A DNA stretch of 64,000 nucleotides from Bacillus gaemokensis (GCF_001590835.1 NZ_LTAQ01000012.1:153168-217167), one strand, 5' to 3'; counted from the first letter of the stretch, positions 28,341 through 45,527 are shown. Numbers and translations are program-made. The notes: generated from the letters alone by a model not told the origin.

Positions 28341-28482
28341 AAGATTCTATTGGTAAAAAAGCACTTCATTTCGAAAGCGTTTTTACAATATAATATTTGA
28401 AGTATGAAGTCTTACGTGTATCTCAATCTTTACTAGGGATTGCCCTATACATTTGCAAGCTAATTATAAGGAGGACTATCCT

Positions 28483-28980
28483 ATGTTTAAAAAATTATTC
28501 GGTCTTGGTTCAAAAACAAATGAAGAAACAATCGTAGCTCCCTTAACTGGAGAAGTGAAAAATATTGAAGAAGTACCAGATCCAGTATTCGCTGGTCGTA
28601 TGATGGGTAACGGTGTTGCAATCGTTCCAACTGAAGGTGTTGTTGTATCACCAGTAGATGGCGAAATCGTACAATTATTCCACACAAAACATGCTGTTGG
28701 AATTAAAGCGAAAAACGGTACAGAAATCTTAATCCACGTTGGTTTAGAAACTGTAAAAATGGAAGGCGAAGGTTTCGAAGCACATGTATCTGAAGGACAA
28801 GCTGTAAAGAAAGGCGACAAATTAATTTCTTTCGACTTAGAATTAATTCGCGAAAAAGCAAAAAGCACAATTACTCCAATCGTAATTACAAACACAGATG
28901 CAGCTGAATCTATTAACACAACTGTAGATGTATCAGCTACAAAAGGTGCAACTGAAGTAATGAAAGTTACAATGAAGTAA
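28483..28980 (+). CDS. crr: PTS glucose-type EIIA component
   Basis: 165 residues from ATG 28483 after TAAGGAGG. Stand-alone EIIA-Glc fold: the histidines of the active site are in VQLFHTKHAVGIK (residues about 66-71) and ILIHVGLETVKMEG (phosphorylated histidine, about residue 86). It accepts phosphate from HPr and donates it to EIIB domains. No EIIBC gene is adjacent, so it must serve permeases encoded elsewhere and could have a regulatory role. Well-expressed codon use. Confidence 0.92.
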   Translation: MFKKLFGLGSKTNEETIVAPLTGEVKNIEEVPDPVFAGRMMGNGVAIVPTEGVVVSPVDGEIVQLFHTKHAVGIKAKNGTEILIHVGLETVKMEGEGFEAHVSEGQAVKKGDKLISFDLELIREKAKSTITPIVITNTDAAESINTTVDVSATKGATEVMKVTMK

Positions 28981-28991
28981 TGATTTTTTGT

Positions 28992-29028
28992 AAGGAATCC
29001 ATTTTATGTGAAATGGATTCCTTTTTTT
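28992..29028 (+). terminator. Terminator after crr
   Basis: AAGGAATCCATTT pairs perfectly with AAATGGATTCCTT around TATGTG, then T-run. Confidence 0.95.
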
Positions 29029-29121
29029 ATTTAATGATGAGATTTTTTTCATGTGATGCTTTAGTTGTGTATGATACTATATTGAAGGTACTTGGAACTA
29101 GGGCTTCACATATATGTGGAT

Positions 29122-29168
29122 AAGGCGTATTTCTCTTAGGAAAAATAAAGGAGGAATACGCCTTTTTG
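29122..29168 (+). terminator. Terminator-like hairpin upstream of ywlE
   Basis: AAGGCGTATT and AATACGCCTT pair (10 bp) with a loop of about 22 nt that adds TCTC/GAGG pairing, followed by TTTTTGC. It lies after the crr terminator and 80 nt before ywlE, so it may be a leader attenuator. A CACATATATGTG palindrome precedes it at about 29107-29118. Confidence 0.65.
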
Positions 29169-29246
29169 CATGTTCACATTTCTTTTGTTCCATTGTAATG
29201 TACGTTATGATGAATATAGAGTATTCACCATAAGGAGTGATTTTAG

Positions 29247-29687
29247 ATGAAGCGAGTGTTGTTTGTTTGCACTGGAAATACATGTCGTAGCCCGATGGCA
29301 GAGGCGTTGCTTCGTCACTATGGAGAAGGGGAAGTTGACGCGAAGTCTGCTGGTGTTTTTGCATCTCCTGGAAGTGATGCGTCTTTACATGCGAAAGAAG
29401 CATTAGCGGAGAAGGGGATTTCAATTATGCATACCTCACAGCAAGTAACGGAAGAAATACTTGAATGGGCGGATACTGTGTTGACGATGACAGAAAGTCA
29501 TAAGCAGCTTGTACTTAGGTACCATCCAAGTGCAGAAGCGAAGTTGCATACATTATATGAATTTACAGAAGGTATCAGTAAAGATATTTCAGATCCATTT
29601 GGCGGTTCTTTGTCTATTTATCAAGCAACATTAATAGAGATGGAAAAACTTGTACAAACTTTACTGAAAAAACATTCAGAAAGTTAA
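29247..29687 (+). CDS. ywlE: Low-molecular-weight phosphatase, probable protein-arginine phosphatase YwlE
   Basis: 146 residues, RBS TAAGGAGTG. The P-loop is CTGNTCRS with nucleophile C8, T12 and R14. Threonine at the fifth loop position is the residue reported to give YwlE phospho-arginine specificity; tyrosine phosphatases of this fold have isoleucine there. The general-acid aspartate is in SDPFGGS near residue 119. It would reverse McsB arginine phosphorylation. Position in the ywl cluster is conserved. Confidence 0.92.
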   Translation: MKRVLFVCTGNTCRSPMAEALLRHYGEGEVDAKSAGVFASPGSDASLHAKEALAEKGISIMHTSQQVTEEILEWADTVLTMTESHKQLVLRYHPSAEAKLHTLYEFTEGISKDISDPFGGSLSIYQATLIEMEKLVQTLLKKHSES

Positions 29688-29820
29688 TGTTTCGTGTATA
29701 ATACGATATTGGAGATGATCTTGCTAGGAATGAGCAAGTTTCGGGTTGATGTAACAATATATGAATGGTGAGAAAGAATTCCATTGATAAAAGTTGTACT
29801 AAAATTTTGGAGGGGTCAAA

Positions 29821-30264
29821 ATGAAAGTAGTAGTAGCATCTGATCATGGTGGCATGAATATCCGTAAAGAAATCGTAAGTTTATTAGAAGAATTAAATAT
29901 CGAATATGTTGATTTAGGATGTGAATGTGAAGAAGGATCTGTTGATTACCCTGATTTTGCATTTCCAGCAGCAAAAATGGTTGCAAACGGTGAAGTAGAT
30001 CGTGGTATTTTAATTTGTGGAACAGGTATTGGTATGTCAATTGCAGCAAATAAAGTACACGGTATTCGCTGTGCATTAGTTCACGATACATTTAGTGCAA
30101 AAGCAACAAGAGAGCATAATGATAGCAACATGTTAGCGATGGGTGAGCGTGTAATCGGAGCTGGTTTAGCACGTGACATCGCACAAATTTGGTTAACAAC
30201 TGCTTATGAAGGTGGACGTCACGAAAATCGTGTAGGGAAAATTAAAACATACGAAACGAAGTAA
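29821..30264 (+). CDS. rpiB: Ribose 5-phosphate isomerase B
   Basis: 147 residues, GGAGGGG before ATG. RpiB/LacAB fold: VVASDHGGMNIRK at the start, catalytic cysteine in GILICGTGIGMSIAANK (residue about 66), and REHNDSNMLAMGER. It interconverts ribose 5-phosphate and ribulose 5-phosphate in the pentose phosphate pathway. It matches ywlF of B. subtilis. A small CTTGCT/AGCAAG hairpin lies in the upstream gap. Confidence 0.94.
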   Translation: MKVVVASDHGGMNIRKEIVSLLEELNIEYVDLGCECEEGSVDYPDFAFPAAKMVANGEVDRGILICGTGIGMSIAANKVHGIRCALVHDTFSAKATREHNDSNMLAMGERVIGAGLARDIAQIWLTTAYEGGRHENRVGKIKTYETK

Positions 30265-30330
30265 TAGATTCTAACTTCTATCGGGACGTAATATAATTTG
30301 TTGAACCAACCTGTGAAAGGAAGAGGCGTA

Positions 30331-30903
30331 ATGACGGAAATAGTAAAAGTGAAAGAGCAGCTACAAACATCGCTTTCTGATTTTCAAGAGCAAGCTTCAC
30401 TGCAAAGCGGTCAAATTTTTGTAGTGGGCTGTAGCACGAGCGAAGTGCTAGGAGAGAGAATAGGGACATCTGGAACGATGGAAGTGGCAGAAGCGATTTT
30501 TTCTGAACTAAAACAATTTCAAAAGCAAACGGGTATAGAATTGGCATTTCAATGCTGTGAGCATTTAAATCGTGCTTTGGTGATAGAGAGAGAAGTAGCA
30601 ATGAAATATCAATTTGAAATTGTAACCGTTACGCCTGTTAGATCAGCAGGTGGTGCACTAGCAACATATGCCTATCACAATCTGAAGGATCCTGTAGTGG
30701 TGGAATTTATTAGGGCAGATGCGGGTATGGATATTGGTGATACGTTCATTGGTATGCATCTTAAACATGTAGCAGTTCCAATTCGTACACGTATAAAGGA
30801 AATTGGAAACGCGCATGTTACGATGGCTAAAACACGTGCGAAACTTATTGGGGGAGCCCGTGCTGTCTATGCCGCAGTAGAAGAAACTATTACTTGTAGT
30901 TAA
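30331..30903 (+). CDS. ywlG: YwlG family (DUF436) protein
   Basis: 190 residues from ATG 30331 behind AAAGGAAGAGG; a TTG at 30301 lacks a ribosome site. Conserved blocks [21 protein letters not shown] and [16 protein letters not shown] (quoted in part: [15 protein letters not shown]) and [15 protein letters not shown] are typical of the DUF436/TIGR01440 family. The CC-x-H pair may be functional, but no reaction is established to my knowledge. It sits between rpiB and glyA as in B. subtilis. Confidence 0.88.
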   Translation: MTEIVKVKEQLQTSLSDFQEQASLQSGQIFVVGCSTSEVLGERIGTSGTMEVAEAIFSELKQFQKQTGIELAFQCCEHLNRALVIEREVAMKYQFEIVTVTPVRSAGGALATYAYHNLKDPVVVEFIRADAGMDIGDTFIGMHLKHVAVPIRTRIKEIGNAHVTMAKTRAKLIGGARAVYAAVEETITCS

Positions 30904-30961
30904 AAGCAGAGAAACCGAAAGTCCTACTGAACCTTTCTATTATATAAGAGGTACGGAGTCT

Positions 30962-31027
30962 GACTTTTTATATCATAAAAGAAAAGGCCAAACTTGGTCT
31001 TTTTTTTCTTTTATGATATAGAAAGTC
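30962..31027. repeat. 24-bp-arm inverted repeat between ywlG and glyA
   Basis: Arms 30962-30985 and 31004-31027 pair over 24 bp with one G-U, enclosing a CCAA-AC-TTGG mini-stem and a T-run. As RNA it is a very stable hairpin whose inner part looks like an intrinsic terminator for ywlG. The arm length is unusual for a terminator. Confidence 0.75.
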
Positions 31028-31152
31028 ATGTTAGAATGTAGTTGAAAACATGAAGGTTCGAAAGAATTACAACTTGAATTTTCGTTTTTTCTGAATAAAT
31101 AGGAAAAAACTAATGGGAATTGGTGTAATTCGTTCAGAAAAGGGGGATTTTG

Positions 31153-32394
31153 GTGAATCATTTAAAACGTCAAGATGAAAAGGTATTTGCTGCAATTGAA
31201 GCAGAACTAGGAAGACAGCGTTCAAAAATTGAATTAATTGCTTCAGAAAACTTCGTAAGTGAAGCTGTAATGGAAGCGCAAGGTTCTGTTTTAACAAACA
31301 AGTATGCAGAAGGATATCCTGGTAAACGTTACTATGGTGGCTGTGAGCACGTAGACGTAGTAGAGGATATTGCACGTGATCGCGTAAAAGAAATTTTCGG
31401 TGCTGAACATGTGAATGTTCAACCGCATTCTGGCGCACAAGCGAACATGGCTGTATACTTCACGATTCTAGAGCATGGCGATACAGTACTTGGTATGAAC
31501 TTATCCCACGGTGGTCATTTAACACACGGAAGCCCTGTTAACTTCAGTGGAGTACAATATAATTTCGTAGAATATGGTGTTGATGCTGACTCTCACCGTA
31601 TCAATTATGATGATGTGTTAGCAAAAGCAAAAGAACATAAGCCAAAATTAATCGTTGCAGGTGCAAGTGCGTATCCTCGTGTGATCGATTTCAAGAAATT
31701 CCGTGAAATCGCAGATGAAGTAGGTGCATATTTAATGGTAGATATGGCTCATATTGCTGGTTTAGTTGCAGCGGGCTTACATCCAAATCCAGTGCCACAT
31801 GCACATTTTGTTACAACAACAACACATAAAACATTACGTGGCCCACGCGGCGGTATGATTCTATGTGAAGAGAAATTTGCGAAGCAAATTGATAAATCGA
31901 TTTTCCCTGGTATTCAAGGTGGACCACTTATGCATGTAATTGCTGCGAAAGCTGTTGCGTTTGGTGAAGCACTACAAGAGGATTTTAAAATATATGCACA
32001 AAATATCATTAACAATGCAAACCGCTTAGCAGAAGGTCTTCAAAAAGAAGGACTTACACTTGTTTCTGGTGGAACAGACAATCATCTTATCTTAATTGAT
32101 GTTCGTAACCAAGATATTACAGGTAAAGTGGCAGAGCACGTGCTAGATGAAGTTGGTATTACAGTGAACAAGAACACAATTCCATTTGAAACAGCAAGCC
32201 CATTCGTAACAAGTGGTGTACGTATTGGTACAGCGGCGGTAACATCTCGTGGCTTCGGTCTAGAAGAAATGGATGAAATTGCAGCAATCATTGCTCACAC
32301 GTTAAAAAATCATGATAATGAAACTGCACTAGAAGAAGCAAGTAAACGTGTAGAAGCATTAACGAACAAATTCCCAATGTATACAGATCTATAA
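31153..32394 (+). CDS. glyA: Serine hydroxymethyltransferase
   Basis: 413 residues from GTG 31153 behind AGGGGGAT, which gives [12 protein letters not shown] as in other B. cereus-group proteins; the in-frame TTG one codon earlier is less likely. The PLP lysine is in [15 protein letters not shown] (residue about 227), and SENFVSEAV and [11 protein letters not shown] are hallmark blocks. It makes glycine and 5,10-methylene-THF from serine. A GGTTCG motif upstream loosely resembles half of a PurR box but is not convincing. Confidence 0.96.
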   Translation: MNHLKRQDEKVFAAIEAELGRQRSKIELIASENFVSEAVMEAQGSVLTNKYAEGYPGKRYYGGCEHVDVVEDIARDRVKEIFGAEHVNVQPHSGAQANMAVYFTILEHGDTVLGMNLSHGGHLTHGSPVNFSGVQYNFVEYGVDADSHRINYDDVLAKAKEHKPKLIVAGASAYPRVIDFKKFREIADEVGAYLMVDMAHIAGLVAAGLHPNPVPHAHFVTTTTHKTLRGPRGGMILCEEKFAKQIDKSIFPGIQGGPLMHVIAAKAVAFGEALQEDFKIYAQNIINNANRLAEGLQKEGLTLVSGGTDNHLILIDVRNQDITGKVAEHVLDEVGITVNKNTIPFETASPFVTSGVRIGTAAVTSRGFGLEEMDEIAAIIAHTLKNHDNETALEEASKRVEALTNKFPMYTDL

Positions 32395-32407
32395 TAAGAA
32401 TGAATGA

Positions 32408-32447
32408 AGACTGCCGAAACGTATATGGTTTCAGCAGTCTTTTTTTG
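32408..32447 (+). terminator. Terminator after glyA
   Basis: AAGACTGC-C-GAAAC pairs with GTTTC-A-GCAGTCTT, followed by a T-run. Confidence 0.9.
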
Positions 32448-32702
32448 TTTCTAAAAATAAACTCTTGTTATATAGTTTTTTGAAATATTATTTACGTAGC
32501 AAATAGAGGGGCATTATTGTAGGTAACTTTCAGTTTTCAATTAACCAAGAGGGATTAAATTAAGATAGGACATATATAGCACTGTAAGTATGTATACAAA
32601 CGATGAATAAATTTTGGATAAATAATGAAGGATATGACTTCCATAATTGGTAAGGATATTAGGTAGGTTCTTGATGAATTTAGCATTTTTCCAAATTTGT
32701 CC

Positions 32703-32731
32703 TTGAATATTAGTAGCGTTTTCTTTACAAT
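32703..32731 (+). promoter_or_regulatory. upp promoter
   Basis: TTGAAT (32703-32708), 17 bp, TACAAT (32726-32731). A GCGTG-TGCG-CACGC palindrome (about 32749-32763) would form at the 5' end of the mRNA just before the GAAGGAGAG ribosome site. The preceding 32448-32700 stretch shows no gene. Confidence 0.7.
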
Positions 32732-32767
32732 CGTAAATAGTGCAAAAAGGCGTGTGCGCACGCATGA

Positions 32768-33421
<654 letters not shown>

Positions 33422-33427
33422 GACAAC

Positions 33428-33460
33428 AGACGAGAGGGGATTCCCTGCTCGTCTTTTTTG
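33428..33460 (+). terminator. Terminator after upp
   Basis: AGACGAG pairs with CTCGTCT, with an inner AGGG/CCCT stem, followed by TTTTTT. Confidence 0.88.
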
Positions 33461-33769
33461 TATAAATATTGCTAGTGGGGGAGGGGAAGGTGAATGTATA
33501 CACATATGGAATTTTTTGTATATACAACATAACTTGCATATACACCACATATACTATAGAAGTCTAACTTCTAATGAGCGCCATATTATAGAAGGAAAAC
33601 GTTATATCGTAAAAATATAATGGTGACAAACTTGTGAACTTTTTCTTCTATTATAAGGAGAAAACTTCTAGAAATTACATATCTTCCACCAGTATTTTGA
33701 AGGGGAACGTTTTCATTTTTGGTAAGAAATGACTAATACTCAAATTTTTTGATTTTTTACGATTTCTCG

Positions 33770-33798
33770 TTGACACTGTTAATACCCTATTGTATGCT
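33770..33798 (+). promoter_or_regulatory. atp operon promoter
   Basis: TTGACA (33770-33775), 17 bp, TATGCT (33793-33798), with a leader of about 145 nt. In the 33461-33769 stretch I see no gene, only AT-rich sequence with a short AGAAGT/ACTTCT hairpin. Confidence 0.75.
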
Positions 33799-33952
33799 AA
33801 CAACGGGGATAGATGGTAGGGCTTTCAGTGACAAATATACATCTATTTTGTGACGAAAAAGTAAACTTTTTATTTTGTATAGGATTTATGCAAAAAAATG
33901 AGTTATTATTAACACATCGTGAATGAGGTTACATAATTGGAGGGATGAATCC

Positions 33953-34173
33953 TTGCAAAAAGACGATCGCAACCCATTGAAAGCATATGCTTTAATGACA
34001 GGAATTCTTGCTCAGTTAGTCGGTTCCATTCTTATTGGAATTTTCGGTGGGCAATGGATAGATGGTAAGGTTGGAACGTTTCCATTGTTTCTTATTATAG
34101 GCTTACTGCTTGGATTAGGAACAGGAGTTTACGCAATGATTCGACTCATTCGACATTATTATTCGGGAGAGCA

Positions 34174-34177
<4 letters not shown>
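33953..34177 (+). CDS. atpZ: AtpZ/AtpI-family small membrane protein
   Basis: 74 residues from TTG 33953, chosen because GGAGGG lies 8 nt upstream; a longer frame from 33923 lacks a site. Two membrane helices (residues about 15-35 and 44-64) surround GGQWIDGKVGT, a glycine-rich loop typical of the AtpZ family. The proposed role is Mg/Ca transport or assembly help for the ATP synthase. First gene of the atp operon, overlapping atpI by 4 nt. Confidence 0.85.
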
Positions 34178-35296
<1,119 letters not shown>

Positions 35297-35356
35297 TATA
35301 CTTTAATAAGTAAGTAAAAAATCTATTTTTTTATAATACAAAGGAGGACAAATTAA

Positions 35357-35575
<219 letters not shown>

Positions 35576-35697
35576 GGGATACTCCCCTTACATAGATGGC
35601 GAAGAGTGTTTTTTGAACTTTCTTCGCCATTGCTTTATGAACGAAACGTATGTCTTTTTTTTTCATATAGTAAATTTAGATATCTCGAAGGGAGTGA

Positions 35698-38272
<2,575 letters not shown>

Positions 38273-38440
38273 AAAGCGGAGCCGACTGTTTAGTCCCGCC
38301 GGCTAAGGTTCTTTCTCACAGAAGGTGCTTTTTACCTTCTGGTGAGGAAGGTCCTTAGACGAAAGGGGCTAGGAGGCGTAGCTAGATTGATAAAAAGCGG
38401 AAGCGGCTCTTTAGCCGCCGAAACTAGATTATATAAAAAG
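38273..38440 (+). repeat. Family A repeat A5 inside the atp operon (atpA-atpG)
   Basis: One full unit (about 38273-38390) holds a near-perfect hairpin of about 24 bp at 38303-38358 with a GCTTTTT loop, and a truncated second unit follows. The remaining gap to atpG includes a GAAGAATAGGTGCACC-type pairing but no gene. No T-run follows the hairpin, so it need not terminate. Confidence 0.85.
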
Positions 38441-38601
38441 GCAACTCCTACAGGGATTGCTGACGGTTATGTAGAGGAAAAGAGTAGGTGCACCTATTCT
38501 TTTCCTTCAATCATGAGCAAGAATATCTTGCAACATAGGTTAGGAAGATGAACCAAAAGGATTCTTACTAATCGTGCCAACTTCCGGAAAAAAGGTGGTG
38601 A

Positions 38602-39468
<867 letters not shown>

Positions 39469-39471
39469 TAA

Positions 39472-41100
<1,629 letters not shown>

Positions 41101-41108
41101 GGCCTTAG

Positions 41109-41522
<414 letters not shown>

Positions 41523-41561
41523 AAAAATCCGTAAAGGTTCATTCCTTTACGGATTTTTTTT
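41523..41561 (+). terminator. atp operon terminator
   Basis: AAAATCCGTAAAGG pairs with CCTTTACGGATTTT around TTCATT, then a T-run. Confidence 0.95.
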
Positions 41562-41840
41562 ATGAATAAAATTGTAGTTACTATTGCTTATTTTTCATAT
41601 GCGATGACTTATTATGTTTTGGTGGAGAATCCTGAATACGGTGTCTTACAAGCGATGAAAGAAAGTAAAGCGATGATGAAAAGGCATAAAATGGATTTAT
41701 TCCTTTTATGCCTTTTCATCATCGGTTGGGGAGTGCTAGTAATATTTACTTTTGGAATTGGAACGCTTTGGTTTTACCCGTATTTCAATACAACAACAGC
41801 ACATTTTTATCAGTACATATCAAAGAATGAATCGTATTAA
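41562..41840 (+). pseudogene. 5'-truncated DUF975 gene
   Basis: 92 residues that align only with the C-terminal half of the intact DUF975 protein encoded next door (FSYAMTYYVLVENPEY versus FSYSMTYFILNDHPEY; MMKRHKMDLFLLCL versus MMDGHKMDYFLLCL). The frame opens directly after the T-run of the atp terminator with no ribosome binding site. It is probably a tandem duplicate that lost its 5' half by deletion up to atpC. Confidence 0.8.
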
Positions 41841-41957
41841 GAAGCTATAGAAAAGAGGTGCATCATATTATATGCATCTCTTTCTTAGGACTGTAAGATA
41901 CTAGGGACATGTTATACTAATATAAAATAGTGGTTCATTAGATGTAGGAGGTTTTAT

Positions 41958-42587
41958 ATGATTAGTGAGTTAAAAGGAAGAGCACTTGATGCATTAGAAG
42001 GGAAATGGGGATTAGCGGTAGGTGCTACATTACTTTTTGTAATTCTTGTTTCTATTTGTAGATTAATTGTGACATTTCCTTTTTCAACAGTTTGGGGATG
42101 GGAGGAAGCAAGAGAGTCTCTTTCAGTAGATATTGTTGTAATGCTTATTATTGGACCATTAACTTTAGGGGCATATTATCTTGTTTTGAATGCGATTCGT
42201 GAGAAAGAAGTTCGTATCGGACAGTTGTTTAGATGGTTTACAGATGGGAATAAGTTTATAAAATCATTTTTGACATATTTGTTAGTATACATCTATATTG
42301 CTTTATGGACATTGCTACTTATTATTCCAGGAATTATTAAATCGTTTTCTTATTCTATGACGTACTTTATCTTAAACGATCATCCAGAGTATTCAATGAA
42401 TCAAGCGATTACTGAAAGTCGTCGTATGATGGATGGGCATAAAATGGATTATTTCTTATTATGTTTAAGTTTCATCGGTTGGTTCTTACTAAGTATCGTT
42501 ACTTTAGGAATTGGTTTCTTATGGTTAGTACCATATTTTTACACAACAACCGCAGCGTTTTATGAAGAAATTTCGCAGGATTATTGA
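41958..42587 (+). CDS. DUF975 integral membrane protein
   Basis: 209 residues with GTAGGAGG before ATG. It starts with the family motif ISELKGRALDALEGKWGLAV. About five membrane helices are visible, and the C-terminal block IKSFSYSMTYFILND...RRMMDGHKMDYFLLCLSFIGW matches the family (quoted in two parts). The function is unknown. It is the intact sibling of the truncated copy upstream. Confidence 0.85.
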   Translation: MISELKGRALDALEGKWGLAVGATLLFVILVSICRLIVTFPFSTVWGWEEARESLSVDIVVMLIIGPLTLGAYYLVLNAIREKEVRIGQLFRWFTDGNKFIKSFLTYLLVYIYIALWTLLLIIPGIIKSFSYSMTYFILNDHPEYSMNQAITESRRMMDGHKMDYFLLCLSFIGWFLLSIVTLGIGFLWLVPYFYTTTAAFYEEISQDY

Positions 42588-42596
42588 TCCTATAAT

Positions 42597-42639
42597 AAAA
42601 AACACCAAGCAAACTAATTGTTCATGCTTGGTGTTTTTT
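42597..42639. terminator. Bidirectional terminator between DUF975 and GGDEF/EAL genes
   Basis: AAAAAACACCAAGC pairs with GCTTGGTGTTTTTT with a loop of about 15 nt. Its right part overlaps the last codons of the minus-strand gene. Confidence 0.85.
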
Positions 42640-45349
42640 GTAGGAAGTTTATAAATTGTTTGCCGCTGAGCGGCTTACTAAAGTAGTAGCCTTGCATGTA
42701 CGTGCAGCCGTTGTTTTGTAGAAATTGCAATTGTTCTTTCGTTTCAATCCCTTCTGCGACAACAGAGAGGTTTAATGTGTTAGCAAGCGAAAAGATTGTT
42801 GATACAATCGCTTTTTCTTCCTCTTTATGATCGGCTAACTGTGTGAATTCTCTTGGTATTTTTAATGTATCAATTGGAAAAAGCGATAGATAAGCAAGAG
42901 AAGAATAGCCTGTGCCAAAGTCATCAATGGATGTTTGAATGTCATTCTCTTTTAATTGTCTGAGCTTCAATAATGTTTCTTTTTCATCTATCATTGCGAT
43001 ACGTTCAGTTAATTCAAGGGTTAAAAATTTAGGTTCTAGGTTTGTTTCTTCTAGTGTATTTAATATGACTTCAAGTAAGTCTTCTTGTTGAAATTCTTTT
43101 GCTGATAAGTTAACGCTCATTTTTAAATCATAATAACCAAATGTTTGCCATGACCTTAATTGCTGGCAAGATTCTTTGAGCAACCAATGACTAAGTGGAA
43201 TCATTTGTGTCGTTTCTTCCACAATCGGAATGAATTCGCACGGAGAGATAAAACCTAGATCAGGATGTTTCCAACGAATTAACGCCTCTGCTCCAATTAT
43301 TTTGTTCTTGCTGATATCAATTTGAGGTTGATACACAACAGAGAATTCGTTATTTGCTAAGGCAAGTGGTAAATCTTTTTCAATTCTAGCTTTACGCTCC
43401 ATTTTCTCATAGAGTTTTTGTGTATAGATTGAGCTTCCATTTTTTCCTTTGTTTTTTGTTTCATACATTGCCATGTCAGCATGTTGCAAAATAGATAACG
43501 CATCTTCACCGGCTTCTGGATAGATAGCAATACCGATACTAGGTGAAATTTGCAGTAGATGGTTTTCGATTTCAAAGGGCTCATTCATTGCTGCAATAAT
43601 CTCATTTGCCATTTCTTGAATTTCAGTTTCCTCTTCATAATCTTCTATCAGAAGTGTAAATTCATCTCCCGCAAGCCGTGCAATCTTCATATTTGGTTTT
43701 GAAATTTGCTGTAATCTTTTTGCCACAGCCATTAAAAGAAGATCTCCCATTCGATGGCCAAGCGTGTCATTTATAATTTTAAAGCGATCTAAGTCAAGAA
43801 ACATCACAGCAAAGGAAAGTTGATTCTCTTTTGCTCGTATAATAGCTGATTCTAGTTGTTCCTGAAAAGCACGGCGGTTTGCAAGTTCTGTTAATGTGTC
43901 ATGGTATGCTAGGAAGTTAATTTGTTCTTGTTGCTGTTTACTTTCCGTAATATCTTTAATCATCAAATAGATACCTGGAATATGTTCCTTTAAAATGATG
44001 GGAACGGCCGTGACATGTAAATAATAAATATCTCTATTTTTATGGTACGCTCGTATTTCTAAAGAAATAGAATGACCTTGTTTTACATGATGAAAAGCAT
44101 CAATAATTTTAGGCAGATCATCATTATAGATAAGGGAATAATAGGGTTGATATAACAATTCATTCGTTTGATAGCCAAGTAATGTGATACCTGCATTATT
44201 TACATTTAAAAAATTCCCGTGTAAATCTAATGTGAAAATTGGATCTGGATGGTGTTCATATAGGGATTTGAACATTTGTTTGCTTCGATACAATTCATTT
44301 TTTTGTTTTACTAAATCTTCTGTGCGTAGTTCAATTTGTTTTTCTAATTCTGAGTTAAATTGCATTTGTGTGAGTAATAACATTTTATTTTGTCTTCGTA
44401 CTAAAATATGACGAATTAAGACGAAGACAAATGTAAGAATAAGACCGATTACTAAAACTGATGCAAAAATGTGCTCTACTAATATAAACAAACTAAGTGC
44501 AATGACTGATATATACGGTAATGATAAACGTATTGCTTCACCAATCTGTGGTGTTAACAGCACCTGCTCATGGTTCGGTGTTTTCTCTGTGTGAAGTACA
44601 CATGCAATTGCAACCATCATTAATACAACTTGATATAATGGTGCGACTGTAAACATAGAATATTCAGGTGTGAAATATTTAATGTAAGCATAAATAACAT
44701 CTGTACTTGTATACAAGATAAGAGAGCTTCCAAGCAGTGCAGCTACTTGTCTTGAAATCAGTGAAAGTTGCTGAAACAGTAAGCTAATTCCTATTAATAG
44801 AAATGCTAAATCTGCCATCGGATATAGGAGCTGAACAATCCTATCGAGACGAGATGTGGTGAATATATGAATTGCTCGTTCAATGAGAAGATAATAGCTT
44901 AATGTGAATTGCGCAGTTAATATGATACAAATATCACATATCGTAAAAAGCTTTTCCCATATGTTCCGGTTATAAATCATTTTGTAAAAAAAAGCGAATG
45001 CAAAACTGATTAAAAATAGTAGATAAAAAAAGTCAGATGGATCAACAAATGTATAATAGTCATGCCATATTATGCGCTGGTAGGTAACAAGGATGTCGCC
45101 AATAACATAAGATAAGGAACCGATTGTTAATAACATCCAAAATCGGTGAGAATATCCTTCTTTAATGGATGAAACATAAAATAAATAACCACAAATAATA
45201 ATGTCGAGCAAAATGGTAGTTATGCACGTAATCATTTGAAATGTAACAGAATAACTGGACCAAAAGAGTAATCCTATATAGTGAATCATAAGATATAGGA
45301 GTAAAGAACCTATCAGAATCATTAAATGTGTGTGCCTCGTTGTTTTCAC
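42614..45349 (-). CDS. Membrane PAS-GGDEF-EAL cyclic-di-GMP protein
   Basis: 911 residues from GTG 45349 (AGGTGA five nt upstream; a GTG at 45358 overlaps that site). About nine or ten membrane helices (residues 1-320), a coiled linker, a PAS domain (about 355-470), GGDEF (about 475-635) and EAL (about 650-900). The GGDEF motif reads AGDEF and the upstream RxxD inhibitory site is absent. In EAL the catalytic residues are kept (EAL, NLS, ELTE, DDFGTG, K of LKI, AEGIE, QGY), but LKID is LKIP. The phosphodiesterase is probably active; whether the cyclase works is unclear. The ligand sensed by the membrane domain is unknown. Confidence 0.9.
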   Translation of the reverse strand: MKTTRHTHLMILIGSLLLYLMIHYIGLLFWSSYSVTFQMITCITTILLDIIICGYLFYVSSIKEGYSHRFWMLLTIGSLSYVIGDILVTYQRIIWHDYYTFVDPSDFFYLLFLISFAFAFFYKMIYNRNIWEKLFTICDICIILTAQFTLSYYLLIERAIHIFTTSRLDRIVQLLYPMADLAFLLIGISLLFQQLSLISRQVAALLGSSLILYTSTDVIYAYIKYFTPEYSMFTVAPLYQVVLMMVAIACVLHTEKTPNHEQVLLTPQIGEAIRLSLPYISVIALSLFILVEHIFASVLVIGLILTFVFVLIRHILVRRQNKMLLLTQMQFNSELEKQIELRTEDLVKQKNELYRSKQMFKSLYEHHPDPIFTLDLHGNFLNVNNAGITLLGYQTNELLYQPYYSLIYNDDLPKIIDAFHHVKQGHSISLEIRAYHKNRDIYYLHVTAVPIILKEHIPGIYLMIKDITESKQQQEQINFLAYHDTLTELANRRAFQEQLESAIIRAKENQLSFAVMFLDLDRFKIINDTLGHRMGDLLLMAVAKRLQQISKPNMKIARLAGDEFTLLIEDYEEETEIQEMANEIIAAMNEPFEIENHLLQISPSIGIAIYPEAGEDALSILQHADMAMYETKNKGKNGSSIYTQKLYEKMERKARIEKDLPLALANNEFSVVYQPQIDISKNKIIGAEALIRWKHPDLGFISPCEFIPIVEETTQMIPLSHWLLKESCQQLRSWQTFGYYDLKMSVNLSAKEFQQEDLLEVILNTLEETNLEPKFLTLELTERIAMIDEKETLLKLRQLKENDIQTSIDDFGTGYSSLAYLSLFPIDTLKIPREFTQLADHKEEEKAIVSTIFSLANTLNLSVVAEGIETKEQLQFLQNNGCTYMQGYYFSKPLSGKQFINFLQKTPSMNN

Positions 45350-45527
45350 TAACGTCACCTACGATACGGACGAATGTAAGTCGTCCTTTTATTGGTATAT
45401 TGTATGTTTTTTTGAAGGAGTTGTATGAGAAGTATATATGACTTCCATATTTTATTTTACACATTTATAGCAAATTGTAAAAATGGATAGTGAACATGGA
45501 GATTATGAGACAAGATAAATTTATCGT

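Noticed and set aside
31028-31149. PurR box before glyA
   Set aside because: Only a GGTTCG core on one strand; the paired, spaced second box is not evident.
38342-38551. 69-codon frame between atpA and atpG
   Set aside because: Made of family A repeat sequence; no ribosome site and no family.
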